DNA of 64,000 nucleotides from Stenomitos frigidus_A (GTDB taxonomy: Bacteria > Cyanobacteriota > Cyanobacteriia > Leptolyngbyales > Leptolyngbyaceae): positions 49,039-113,038 of the forward strand of contig NZ_CAWNSW010000155.1 in NCBI RefSeq assembly GCF_963877135.1, read 5' to 3'. The notes under the pieces are model-generated. The model made no database searches. It saw only the letters and a program-made list of their open reading frames with translations, and was not told the DNA's origin. The position numbers and the translations under genes are program-made. The stretch's first letter is position 1. Each line of letters begins with the position of its first letter. This document shows positions 11,013 through 18,758 of the stretch, piece by piece.

Positions 11013-11876
11013 TTGAACCACTTGCACGCTGCGGAATTACAGGAACTATTGACGATCGCCCGTAGCATTGGCTGGGGTGCTGCCGATATCTTGCTCAACG
11101 TTCAGCATTTAGATCTCAACGTTCAGGACTCAGGTGATGGCCCCGTTACGGCTGCCGATACGGCCGTTGATGCCTATATCCTCAACAATCTGCACGCTAG
11201 TTTGGGGAGGCGTGAGTTTGCGTATTTAACAGAAGAAACGTATAAAACACAGCCCCTGGAGGAACGGTTGTCGAAGCCGTTGGTCTGGGTTATTGACCCG
11301 CTTGATGGCACAAAAGATTTCATCAAGGGCACCGGAGAATATGCCGTTCATATTGCGTTGCTAGAGGACGATCGACCCGTGCTGGCAGTGGTGGCTTGTC
11401 CAGCCGCTGGGACGCTTTACTTTGCCACGTTGGGCGGCGGCACCTTTGTTGAGCGGCAACACGAAACACCAGTACCAATCCATGTCTCGCAACGAAAACA
11501 GTTGGCAGAACTGACGATCGTTGCCAGCCGTAGCCATCGAGATGAGCGCTTGAACCAACTGTTGCAACGCTTCCCTGTACAACAACAGCGATCGCGTGGG
11601 AGTGTGGGTGGCAAAATCGCCGCGATTCTAGAACAACAGGCAGATATCTACCTTTCGCTCTCTGGTACGTCTGCTCCTAAAGATTGGGATTTGGCGGCAC
11701 CGGAGTTAATCCTGACGGAGGCCGGAGGGCGCTTCACCCATTTTGATGGCTCGTTGCTGCACTACAACCAGGAGGATGTCAGCCAATGGGGTGGTCTGGT
11801 TGCCAGCAATGGGCACTGCCACGACCAGTTATGTGCTGAGGCAGTAAGGCTTTTGGCCGCGATCGATGCTCCGTAG
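11013..11876 (+). CDS. 3'(2'),5'-bisphosphate nucleotidase / CysQ-like inositol monophosphatase family protein
   Basis: A 287-residue Mg-dependent phosphatase. Metal-site motifs are GPVTAADTAVDAY (residue about 45), TEE (about 75), WVIDPLDGTKDFI (about 95) and DWDLAAPELILTEAGG (about 230). CysQ-type enzymes remove the 3'-phosphate of PAP/PAPS in sulfur metabolism, while relatives act on inositol phosphates; sequence alone does not separate them. The likely start is TTG at 11013, just after the repeat block. Confidence 0.85.
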   Translation: MNHLHAAELQELLTIARSIGWGAADILLNVQHLDLNVQDSGDGPVTAADTAVDAYILNNLHASLGRREFAYLTEETYKTQPLEERLSKPLVWVIDPLDGTKDFIKGTGEYAVHIALLEDDRPVLAVVACPAAGTLYFATLGGGTFVERQHETPVPIHVSQRKQLAELTIVASRSHRDERLNQLLQRFPVQQQRSRGSVGGKIAAILEQQADIYLSLSGTSAPKDWDLAAPELILTEAGGRFTHFDGSLLHYNQEDVSQWGGLVASNGHCHDQLCAEAVRLLAAIDAP

Positions 11877-11906
11877 CGATACTGTACCGAAACACCTCTA
11901 AGGAGC

Positions 11907-12040
11907 GTGGATTAAATAACATCGGTCATTCTCACGTAAGGGCTTAGCCTTCGGCAGGGTTGCCTTCGGCTACGGCAAGCGCTTTTACCCGAATGCTAAG
12001 CCCCTACAAAATTGTCGGTTTGATTAAATTCTCATTCCTA
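11907..12040. repeat. MITE-like palindromic element, copy 1
   Basis: Begins GTGGATTAAATAACATCGG and ends GATTAAATTCTCATTCCTA, with an internal inverted pair (AAGGGCTTAGC ... GCTAAGCCCCT). The same outer segments recur at 13500-13594 around a different palindrome. The last bases form the stop of the adjacent methyltransferase gene. Confidence 0.7.
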
Positions 12041-12685
12041 AGCTTGACGATGAGCAATGACTGCATAGAAGGGATCGCCACCACCCATACCAAAGAGCTG
12101 CATGATGCCGGGTGCTTGTGATTGTCGCGCCACGACTTCCGGCTTGGTGAATCCCGGCACTGACGTAAAATAACCTTCAACAAGTCTCACACGATCGCCC
12201 TCAGAGCCATCACGCCAGGCCTGAATCGCCTTTTGATAAAACATTCGGTTTGAGAAGCTGATGATGGCAACGCCACCGGGCTTGAGCACGCGGTGAATCT
12301 CGCTAAAAATGGCTTCGGGATATTGCATGTACTGCACAGAAACCGTATTCAGCACCGCATCAAAGGATTGATCATCTAGCGGCAGCGTCGGTTCCTGGTT
12401 CAAGTTCTGCACAAAGTAATGATCTAGCCGAGGGTTGCGCGCAAGTTCTTCACCATTGAGCCCATGCCCTTCGACGTGCGTAAACGCGATCGCCTCTGGT
12501 AAATGTGATACCCAGCTACTCATCAGATCCAGAACGCGCATGTCTGGCTGCAACCGTTCCTGATAGAGATCGGTCAACTGCTGGATAAAGCCTTCATCAA
12601 CATGGGTGACAAAACGCGGTTGCCCATAGAAGAAGCTATCGTTTGTATCGTCAAGTTTGGCGCGCTGTTCGGGGCGTAGCAGCAT
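12038..12685 (-). CDS. class I SAM-dependent methyltransferase
   Basis: A 215-residue Rossmann methyltransferase. Motif I is degenerate (VLDLMSSWVSHLP instead of a GxGxG loop). Motif II follows as VEGHGLNGEELARNPRL, the post-motif QSFDAVLNTVSVQYM, and GGVAIISFSNRMFY after RVLKPGG. The missing glycine loop is seen in a cyanobacterial subgroup. Substrate unknown. Its 3' end overlaps the MITE-like repeat. Confidence 0.8.
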   Translation of the reverse strand: MLLRPEQRAKLDDTNDSFFYGQPRFVTHVDEGFIQQLTDLYQERLQPDMRVLDLMSSWVSHLPEAIAFTHVEGHGLNGEELARNPRLDHYFVQNLNQEPTLPLDDQSFDAVLNTVSVQYMQYPEAIFSEIHRVLKPGGVAIISFSNRMFYQKAIQAWRDGSEGDRVRLVEGYFTSVPGFTKPEVVARQSQAPGIMQLFGMGGGDPFYAVIAHRQA

Positions 12686-12985
12686 GGTTTGTAGACAAGC
12701 GATTTGGATGAGGGGTTGACCTTGGATTATAAAGATATGTTAACAAAGTCCAGCCCGATCGCGCATCTCCAGACCTCTGAGGTCTAGCCCCCTGAATCCC
12801 CCTACTCGATCGGCCCCTGCGCGTTTGCCTGATGCTGCTTGGGATTGTCACAGCTTGTTCTTCCCTGGTGTTTGTGAAGTGTCTCTAGTTAGAGCTGTTT
12901 CAATCTGCGAGCAAGCTTTTGTCCGGAGCGTCTCAAAAGTTGCTGATCAGTGTCATAGCCATTGTTTTAGTGCCTGGGTTCGATC

Positions 12986-13429
12986 GTGCCACCAAGAGTA
13001 CAACTCAAACCACATCTGACAGCTAGCGAAATCAAACACCTTTATCGGCATGCGCAGGACAAGATCGAAGCGCGTCGGTGGCACCTGGTACATCTGGTGG
13101 CGCAGCAATGGACGGTGAGACAAGCAGCGCAACTCATTGGGATGAACTATGACTATGCCAAGGAAATCATTGGCCGCTACAACCAACAAGGCCCTTTAGG
13201 CGTCAAAAACCGCAGTCAGCAAGGGCAACCGTCTCCACGATCGCTCCTTACGCCAGAACAACAGCAGGAACTCAAACAAGCACTTCAAGCAGCCTCACCA
13301 GACGGTGAACGCTGGACGGGGCCTAAAGTTGCCCGTTGGATCGCAGCGAAAACGGGTAAACAAGTCTGGGCACAACGTGGCTGGGATTACTTGCAACGGT
13401 TAAAAGATGAAGAGGATGCTTGTGATTGA
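12986..13429 (+). pseudogene. IS630-family transposase N-terminal fragment
   Basis: A GTG start with MPPRVQLKPHLT, a helix-turn-helix stretch (TVRQAAQLIGMNYDYAKEII) and LTPEQQQELKQAL match the N-terminal DNA-binding part of IS630/Tc1-type transposases. Homology stops about ten residues before the TGA at 13429 (after GWDYLQRL), and the DDE catalytic half is absent downstream. It is a dead fragment, although it could still encode a DNA-binding peptide. Confidence 0.75.
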
Positions 13430-13499
13430 GCAAAGGACGGGGTGCGATTAGCAAAAGGCGTAAACGGTGCAAGCGGCTTCAGCGAGACAAGTAAGGATT

Positions 13500-13594
13500 G
13501 TGGATTAAATAAAATCGACGCATTATTTGCAGGTAGGGGCGCATGGCCCTGCGCTCCTACGGGAAACGCCGGAGTGATTAAATTCTTGTTCCTA
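13500..13594. repeat. MITE-like palindromic element, copy 2
   Basis: Outer segments GTGGATTAAATAAAATCG and GATTAAATTCTTGTTCCTA match copy 1 at 11907-12040. The interior is a different palindrome (GTAGGGGCGCATGG ... CTGCGCTCCTAC). Shared ends with a changed interior suggest a non-autonomous element or a site for palindrome insertion. Confidence 0.7.
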
Positions 13595-13638
13595 CGGTTA
13601 GTATGGCAATCTGCTACTGCCATACTAACCGTAGGAAC
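13588..13638. repeat. perfect 21-bp inverted repeat with 9-nt loop
   Basis: Left arm GTTCCTACGGTTAGTATGGC+A, loop ATCTGCTAC, and the exact reverse complement on the right. It lacks a following T-run, so it is not a standard terminator. It overlaps the end of MITE-like copy 2 by seven bases. Confidence 0.85.
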
Positions 13639-13746
13639 CTGGAGAGGCTCTGCGCGTCTACTCTACGAATAGGGAATTTTTGACCGTACGGCCTTGAGCC
13701 CGGTCAAATCTCGCTGTAGTTGTAGCTAACCAAAAGGCTAAAGAGT

Positions 13747-14208
13747 ATGAGTATAACGAAGGTTTTGGGATTGCTGGGTGTTGCAATGACGGCCGCCATG
13801 ACCGTGGTGGCACTACCCGCGATGGCACAAAGAGTCTGTATTGAGTCAGAGACAAACGGCAGAATCGTTTGTGGCAGAGTCATCAATGATGCTCGGTATA
13901 ACAACCGTGATGACGATCGCACCATCGATCGCTATGGCAACCGTGATAGGGATGTTAACAACTTTGATGAACGCTTCTATTTAACGGCTTACCCAGATGT
14001 GAAAGCAGCAGTTGCACGGGGACAGTTTAGAGATGGCTACGCGCATTATCAAAAGGCTGGGCGCTTTGAAGGCCGCTTTCCACGCTTTAATGAAGCTAGC
14101 TACTTAGCCAAAAATCCAGATGTCGCAGAAGCGGTGAGACGCAGAAGTATCCGTAGTGGCTATGAGCACTGGGTGAAAGTGGGTCGCTTTGAGAATCGCC
14201 AACTTTAA
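13747..14208 (+). CDS. secreted protein with two FDExxYLxxxPDV repeats
   Basis: A 153-residue protein with a clear signal peptide (residues 1-27, hydrophobic LLGVAMTAAMTVVALPAMA, cleavage after AMA). After a basic/acidic linker come two tandem units of about 38 residues, FDERFYLTAYPDVKAAV...GYAHYQKAGRFEGR and FNEASYLAKNPDVAEAV...GYEHWVKVGRFENR. This repeat occurs in secreted cyanobacterial proteins, often beside calcium-binding RTX repeats or glycosyltransferases. Function is unknown; an extracellular or periplasmic location is likely. A strong hairpin follows the stop. Confidence 0.85.
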   Translation: MSITKVLGLLGVAMTAAMTVVALPAMAQRVCIESETNGRIVCGRVINDARYNNRDDDRTIDRYGNRDRDVNNFDERFYLTAYPDVKAAVARGQFRDGYAHYQKAGRFEGRFPRFNEASYLAKNPDVAEAVRRRSIRSGYEHWVKVGRFENRQL

Positions 14209-14210
14209 GC

Positions 14211-14251
14211 AAATTGCTGTAGGGATGCGGCAGTCTTGCCTACAGCAATTT
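14211..14251. terminator. strong hairpin after the secreted-protein gene
   Basis: Arms AAATTGCTGTAGG and CCTACAGCAATTT are perfect complements (13 bp) around a 15-nt loop, starting 3 bp after the upstream stop codon. The T-run is short, so it may be a bidirectional or RNA-stabilising hairpin. Its position fits a terminator. Confidence 0.7.
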
Positions 14252-14397
14252 AAATGACGGGTGATTGTATTTACGATCCTTGTTCTACCCTCACTCACAT
14301 GACAAACCAATTTGGCTTTTTGGAACTTGGAGAGTAGCATGGCATCTATGCATGCGGTTTGAAGACTCCATGCGGTACTGCTGCTTATTTTTTGAGT

Positions 14398-16473
14398 ATG
14401 ACTAGAGACCCAGGAATGCCTCACCGTAAGCCGTTGGGACGATCGCCAAAACCTAGAAAGGATGGAACGCGGCCTCAACCAGCAGGGTCTCATGCTATCC
14501 CTGTCTCTTCAGTATCGCAATCGCGGGCTCAGGCAAAAGGGGCAGACCTACCGGCTCGATCGCGTCCTGTGCCACCGCCACCGCCCAAACCAAACCAACA
14601 GCCGTCGCACCGATCAGTCAATCGATCGGGTAGTGATGAACCTGTGTTGGACACTTCGAAGACTCCCCGGCCACCACGTCGATGGCTAGGATGGCTATAT
14701 AGCTGGAAATTTTGGCTCCTAGCAACGGGTTTTGGCTGTGTCGGCACAGGCGCGCTGGCGTTAGCGCTGTTGCTTCAATTGCCAGGCTTACCCAACTGCC
14801 CAGCCATTTTTTGGCCCCTGGCTTCGGCGTCGTTGCGCTTTGAATGTGCACGCCTGGCAGCCAGTAAACAGACCTCAAACGATTTGCTGGAGGCGATCGC
14901 GTTGATCGATTCTCTGCCTCCAGACCACCCGCTGCGGGATGAGGCCGATCGACTAGTCGAGCTATGGTCGCTGGAGGTCTTGAAGCTGGCAGAAGCAGAT
15001 TTCAACGCTGGCAAGCTGAATGAGGCGATCGCGGCCGCACGGCGGCTTTCGCCTAAAGTTTCTGGCTACAAGCTGGTGGAAGAACGAGTGCAGCGCTGGC
15101 AAACCATTTGGTCTAAGGCCGAAACCATCTATCGCAAAGCAGAAGAGTCATTGCGAGACCTCGATTGGCGACAGGCTTTTTCTTATGCGGTGCGGCTGCT
15201 GGATATCGATAATAATTTCTGGCAGACGACGAAGTACAACGAACTCACGGGCAAAATTAACGGTTCGCGGGACGATGGTAATACGCTAGGCAAAGCGCAA
15301 CGCCTAGCCGATCAGGGTGGACTCACCAACTTGCTAGAAGCCATCAAGCTGGCGCAGTCGATTAACCCAAATAGCTATGTCCATCAAGCGGCTCAGAAGG
15401 CGATCGGAGAGTTTGGGCAAAAGATGCTTGATTTGGCACAGGTGATGCTCGATCGGCGCGATTTGCAGGGAGCGTTGAATGTGTTGAACAAGATTCCTGA
15501 CATCGCCAATTTGAACGAGCACGTGAAGGATCTGACGGTGCTGGCAAACGCCCAGTCTCAAGTCTGGCTAAACACGGTGCCTGACCTCGAAGAAGCCATT
15601 GCTCAGGCACAACGCATTCGCCCCGATCGACCGCTCTATCGCAGAGCACAGCAGCTGATTGTCCGTTGGCAACTTGAAATTGAGGCGATCGCGCAACTCG
15701 AAAAGGCGCGTATTATCTCGCAACCCGGCACCATTAGCGACCTCTCTGCAGCGATCGCAGAAGCCTCCACCATTTCCCGTTCCAACCCACGCTGGAATGA
15801 GGTGCAGAAACAGATCCAGAGTTGGACAGCGCAAATTCAAACCATTGAAGACCGTCCTATTCTCGATCAGGCAGAGCAAATAGCAGCGCAGGGTGATCCC
15901 ACGTCCTTACAAGCCGCTGTTGCCCAGGCAAACCAAATCACTCAGGGACGAGCACTTTACAAAGAAGCTCAGGGTAAAGCCCGTACCTGGACAGGGCAGA
16001 TTCAGCAAATTCAGGATCAGCCGTATCTCGATCGTGCGCGCGAATTTGCTAGCGCTGGCGATCTGACCGCAGCGATTCGAACGGCAGAACAAATTGGGGC
16101 TGGTCGATCGCTCTATGCCGATGCTCAGGTAGACGTAAAGCAATGGCGCAGTCAGCTACGCAACCAGGAACTGCAGGCACAAGCACAGCAAAATCTTCAG
16201 ACTGCTCGTCAGTTAGCAAATTCAGGTTCTCCAGACGGCTTGGCGAATGCAATCAGAACTGCCGATCAGGTGCCAGCGGATAGTGCCCTGCGATCGGAGG
16301 CTGATCATGCCATTACCGAATGGAGTACGCAACTCCTACAGGTAGCGAGAAGTCAAGCCGTCTACGATTTGCCAGGAGCGATCGCAATTGCTCAAAAGAT
16401 TCCTTCGCGCTCTGGCATCTACGCTGAAGCCCAGCAAGAAATCCAGGCCTGGAAACGGGCGATCGGGCAATAG
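14398..16473 (+). CDS. single-pass membrane protein with helical (TPR/SEL-like) repeats
   Basis: About 690 residues. A proline/serine-rich basic cytoplasmic head (residues 1-95) is followed by one transmembrane helix (WKFWLLATGFGCVGTGALAL, about 105-125). The rest is a long helical array of units of about 40 residues with the pattern DLxAAIxxAxxIxxxRxLYxxAQxxIxxW. Such proteins are often mislabelled chromosome segregation ATPases; no ATPase motif is present. ATG 14398 is preferred over TTG 14359, and ATG 14416 is also possible. The same repeat type ends the kinase-like protein at 52-54 kb. It is perhaps an envelope scaffold. Confidence 0.75.
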   Translation: MTRDPGMPHRKPLGRSPKPRKDGTRPQPAGSHAIPVSSVSQSRAQAKGADLPARSRPVPPPPPKPNQQPSHRSVNRSGSDEPVLDTSKTPRPPRRWLGWLYSWKFWLLATGFGCVGTGALALALLLQLPGLPNCPAIFWPLASASLRFECARLAASKQTSNDLLEAIALIDSLPPDHPLRDEADRLVELWSLEVLKLAEADFNAGKLNEAIAAARRLSPKVSGYKLVEERVQRWQTIWSKAETIYRKAEESLRDLDWRQAFSYAVRLLDIDNNFWQTTKYNELTGKINGSRDDGNTLGKAQRLADQGGLTNLLEAIKLAQSINPNSYVHQAAQKAIGEFGQKMLDLAQVMLDRRDLQGALNVLNKIPDIANLNEHVKDLTVLANAQSQVWLNTVPDLEEAIAQAQRIRPDRPLYRRAQQLIVRWQLEIEAIAQLEKARIISQPGTISDLSAAIAEASTISRSNPRWNEVQKQIQSWTAQIQTIEDRPILDQAEQIAAQGDPTSLQAAVAQANQITQGRALYKEAQGKARTWTGQIQQIQDQPYLDRAREFASAGDLTAAIRTAEQIGAGRSLYADAQVDVKQWRSQLRNQELQAQAQQNLQTARQLANSGSPDGLANAIRTADQVPADSALRSEADHAITEWSTQLLQVARSQAVYDLPGAIAIAQKIPSRSGIYAEAQQEIQAWKRAIGQ

Positions 16474-16600
16474 TTTTTTACGTAGTCGGCGGTGAGTCTC
16501 TGCAGCCATGACCTTCCTTGCCAGTAATCGAGGTTCAGTCAAGGAAAGTCATGTCCACAAATCATCCCAGATTAAATGATGCAACTAAAGCCAAATGGCC

Positions 16601-18253
16601 TTAATAAGGGGAGTCAACCACACCGCTAGAACTGGGAGCAGCCACGTCGACACGAGTCTCAGTCGCCGACTTGACGAAACCAGCATACGCTTCCATGCCA
16701 TGTTCGCCAATATCCAAACCTTGCAGTTCTTCCTCCGGTGATACTCGAATGCCCAGCGTTACCTTCAGTGCCAACAAGAAGAGCGTGGAAAGTACCACTG
16801 TGATGAGACCAACCAACGCAGCACCTACGAATTGAGTCCAAAGCTGCTCAAGTCCACCCCCTAAAAACAGACCCGCTTTCGGCCCAAGCCCTTCGGCATA
16901 CAGCTCTGTGCCAAATTTGGTGACACCAGGACCGGTCGCAAACAGACCGACCGCTAATGTCCCCCATACACCATTGACCAGATGAACCGAAACAGCTCCC
17001 ACCGGATCATCAACCTTGTTCTTGTCGAAGAACAAGACGGCATAAACTACCAGCACACCACCAATGGCACCAATAATCGCCGCAGCCCAGACCGGCACGA
17101 AAGCACAGGCGGCGGTAACTGCAACCAAGCCGGCCAGAATACCATTGATCACCATCGAGAGGTCGGGCTTGCCCAAGAGCAACCAGGCTGTAATGGTCGC
17201 CGCCAAGCCACCACAGGCCGCCGCGATATTCGTGGTCATAGCAATGTGTGCAATCAGTGAGCTCACACCCATCGTCGAACCCGGGTTGAACCCGAACCAA
17301 CCGAGCCAGAGGATTAAACAGCCGAGAGTAGCGATCGACAAATTGTGCCCTGGAAACGCATTGGCGGTGCCATCGCTGTTGTACTTCCCAATGCGAGGGC
17401 CCAGCAGTGCCGCACTCATCAAGGCTGCCCAACCGCCGACTGAATGCACCACTGTGGAACCCGCAAAGTCCCAGAAACCAGCGCCTGCTAGCAAACCGCC
17501 ACCCCAAACCATGTGACCTGTAATGGGGTACGCGATGCCCACCAGCAGCAAGCTGAAAATCAGAAAATCAACAAACTTGATTCGCTCTGCTACAGCACCC
17601 GAGACGATCGTGGCAGCCGTACCCGCAAAGACAAGCTGGAAGAAAAACTTCGCGAGCAACGGTACACCAGCCCAGCCGATGGCTTTGTAAGCACCCTGGT
17701 AAGCATCACCCGTCAGCGGGCTATTGTCCGCACCTGACAGGAAAAACAGACCTTCAGTGCCAAAAAACGGATTGCCATTGCCAAACATCAACCCCCAACC
17801 CAAGATCCAGAAGGCGATCGTAGACAAGGCAAACACAATTAAGTTTTTGGCGAGTACATTAACGGCGTTTTTCTGACGGCAAAACCCGGTTTCCAACATG
17901 CAGAAACCGGCATTCATGAAAAACACCAGCATGGCAGCGATCATGACCCACATGGTGTCCAGTACCACTTTCAGGCCACCGACGCTCTCAGCCACAGCTT
18001 CTAGCGTGGGCGCTTGAGCAGAAGCCGCGACACTCCAACCGACGACGATGAGCAGCGCTAGGGGAATACAAGCTTGCCAACTGGGCGCCAACCGTTTGCT
18101 AAGCCACTCAGGCGACAGCCAATGGCGATCGAGGCGGAGCGATTTTAAATGCATAGACAAGCGGCGGCGCCTCGGTTTCGATCGCGGCTTCAGCAAAAGT
18201 TTAGACATACTTCTCAGCTTCCTCAGGTGAATGAAAACAGACATTAGCGGCAA
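16601..18253 (-). CDS. amt: ammonium transporter Amt
   Basis: A 550-residue trimeric Amt/Rh channel of the inner membrane. A basic N-terminal extension and a cleavable-looking hydrophobic segment (IPLALLIVVGWSVAASAQA) precede eleven membrane helices. Conserved parts are MLVFFMNAGFCMLETGFCR, GSTVVHSVGGWAALMSA with the first pore His, and SVHLVNGVWGTLAVGLF with the second. The start could be GTG/ATG at 18253 or ATG at 18208 (MSKLLLKP). It imports ammonium under nitrogen limitation; the long leader holds a candidate NtcA promoter. Confidence 0.95.
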   Translation of the reverse strand: MPLMSVFIHLRKLRSMSKLLLKPRSKPRRRRLSMHLKSLRLDRHWLSPEWLSKRLAPSWQACIPLALLIVVGWSVAASAQAPTLEAVAESVGGLKVVLDTMWVMIAAMLVFFMNAGFCMLETGFCRQKNAVNVLAKNLIVFALSTIAFWILGWGLMFGNGNPFFGTEGLFFLSGADNSPLTGDAYQGAYKAIGWAGVPLLAKFFFQLVFAGTAATIVSGAVAERIKFVDFLIFSLLLVGIAYPITGHMVWGGGLLAGAGFWDFAGSTVVHSVGGWAALMSAALLGPRIGKYNSDGTANAFPGHNLSIATLGCLILWLGWFGFNPGSTMGVSSLIAHIAMTTNIAAACGGLAATITAWLLLGKPDLSMVINGILAGLVAVTAACAFVPVWAAAIIGAIGGVLVVYAVLFFDKNKVDDPVGAVSVHLVNGVWGTLAVGLFATGPGVTKFGTELYAEGLGPKAGLFLGGGLEQLWTQFVGAALVGLITVVLSTLFLLALKVTLGIRVSPEEELQGLDIGEHGMEAYAGFVKSATETRVDVAAPSSSGVVDSPY

Positions 18254-18758
18254 GAACGCCAGCTAAAGCAAACCAAATAACTGCTCATAGATATCCACTT
18301 GCGCAATAATCTATGAGTTCCGTTAATTAGGAGTCAAAAAATCGCCCAGGTTAAATTCACTTGACGGTTTTATAAGACTGGAATAACGCTCATTCAATCA
18401 TTGCTAGTGCCAGGTTCTATCTGTCCATTCCATCAATCCACCAACAGTAATTCTGTATCGCGGGTTACGGCTGTCCAGACTGATTTACCGCAGCTAATCA
18501 TAAAGAACGGTCAATTGTCAGCGCCCAAGGCACAGGTCTGGCAAGACCAAAGGGTTTCCCAGAGGGTATCCTTAGCCTTTGTTCTGCTCTACACCCTTTT
18601 CTTAATAGAGCGATAGGACTTCGCAAACATCCTTGATCGGTTTTTGTGGTGTTTAATTCCGGCTCATGATGGAACAGAGGCTGATGCATTGAATCACCAA
18701 CAGCTGTTCCATTATCTTTCTTGCCTTATTAATCGATGCATCAGTCGTTGTTTACTGG
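18254..18758. other. 505-bp leader upstream of amt
   Basis: No protein is supported in this stretch on either strand. It lies between the amt start and the end of the UPF0182 gene, both on the minus strand, and contains the candidate NtcA-type promoter at 18427-18468. Confidence 0.5.
18427..18468 (-). promoter_or_regulatory. candidate NtcA-activated promoter of amt
   Basis: 18455-18468 reads GTATCGCGGGTTAC, a full GTA-N8-TAC match to the NtcA (global nitrogen regulator) box. On the minus strand, exactly 22 nt further lies TGGAAT (18432-18427), a -10-like hexamer at the spacing known for NtcA-activated class II promoters. This would give a 5' leader of roughly 170-210 nt. The six-base consensus alone occurs by chance every few kb, so gene context and the -10 spacing carry the argument. 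Confidence 0.5.

Larger units (their letters stand above)
13430..13746. other. non-coding stretch with nested inverted repeats
   Basis: No gene is seen. It holds the second MITE-like copy (13500-13594), the perfect 21-bp inverted repeat (13588-13638), and about 100 bp of leader before the secreted-protein gene. Confidence 0.6.

Noticed and set aside
18401..18616. Plus-strand 71-codon frame in the amt leader
   Set aside because: Poor start, no similarity, and it lies over the candidate promoter.
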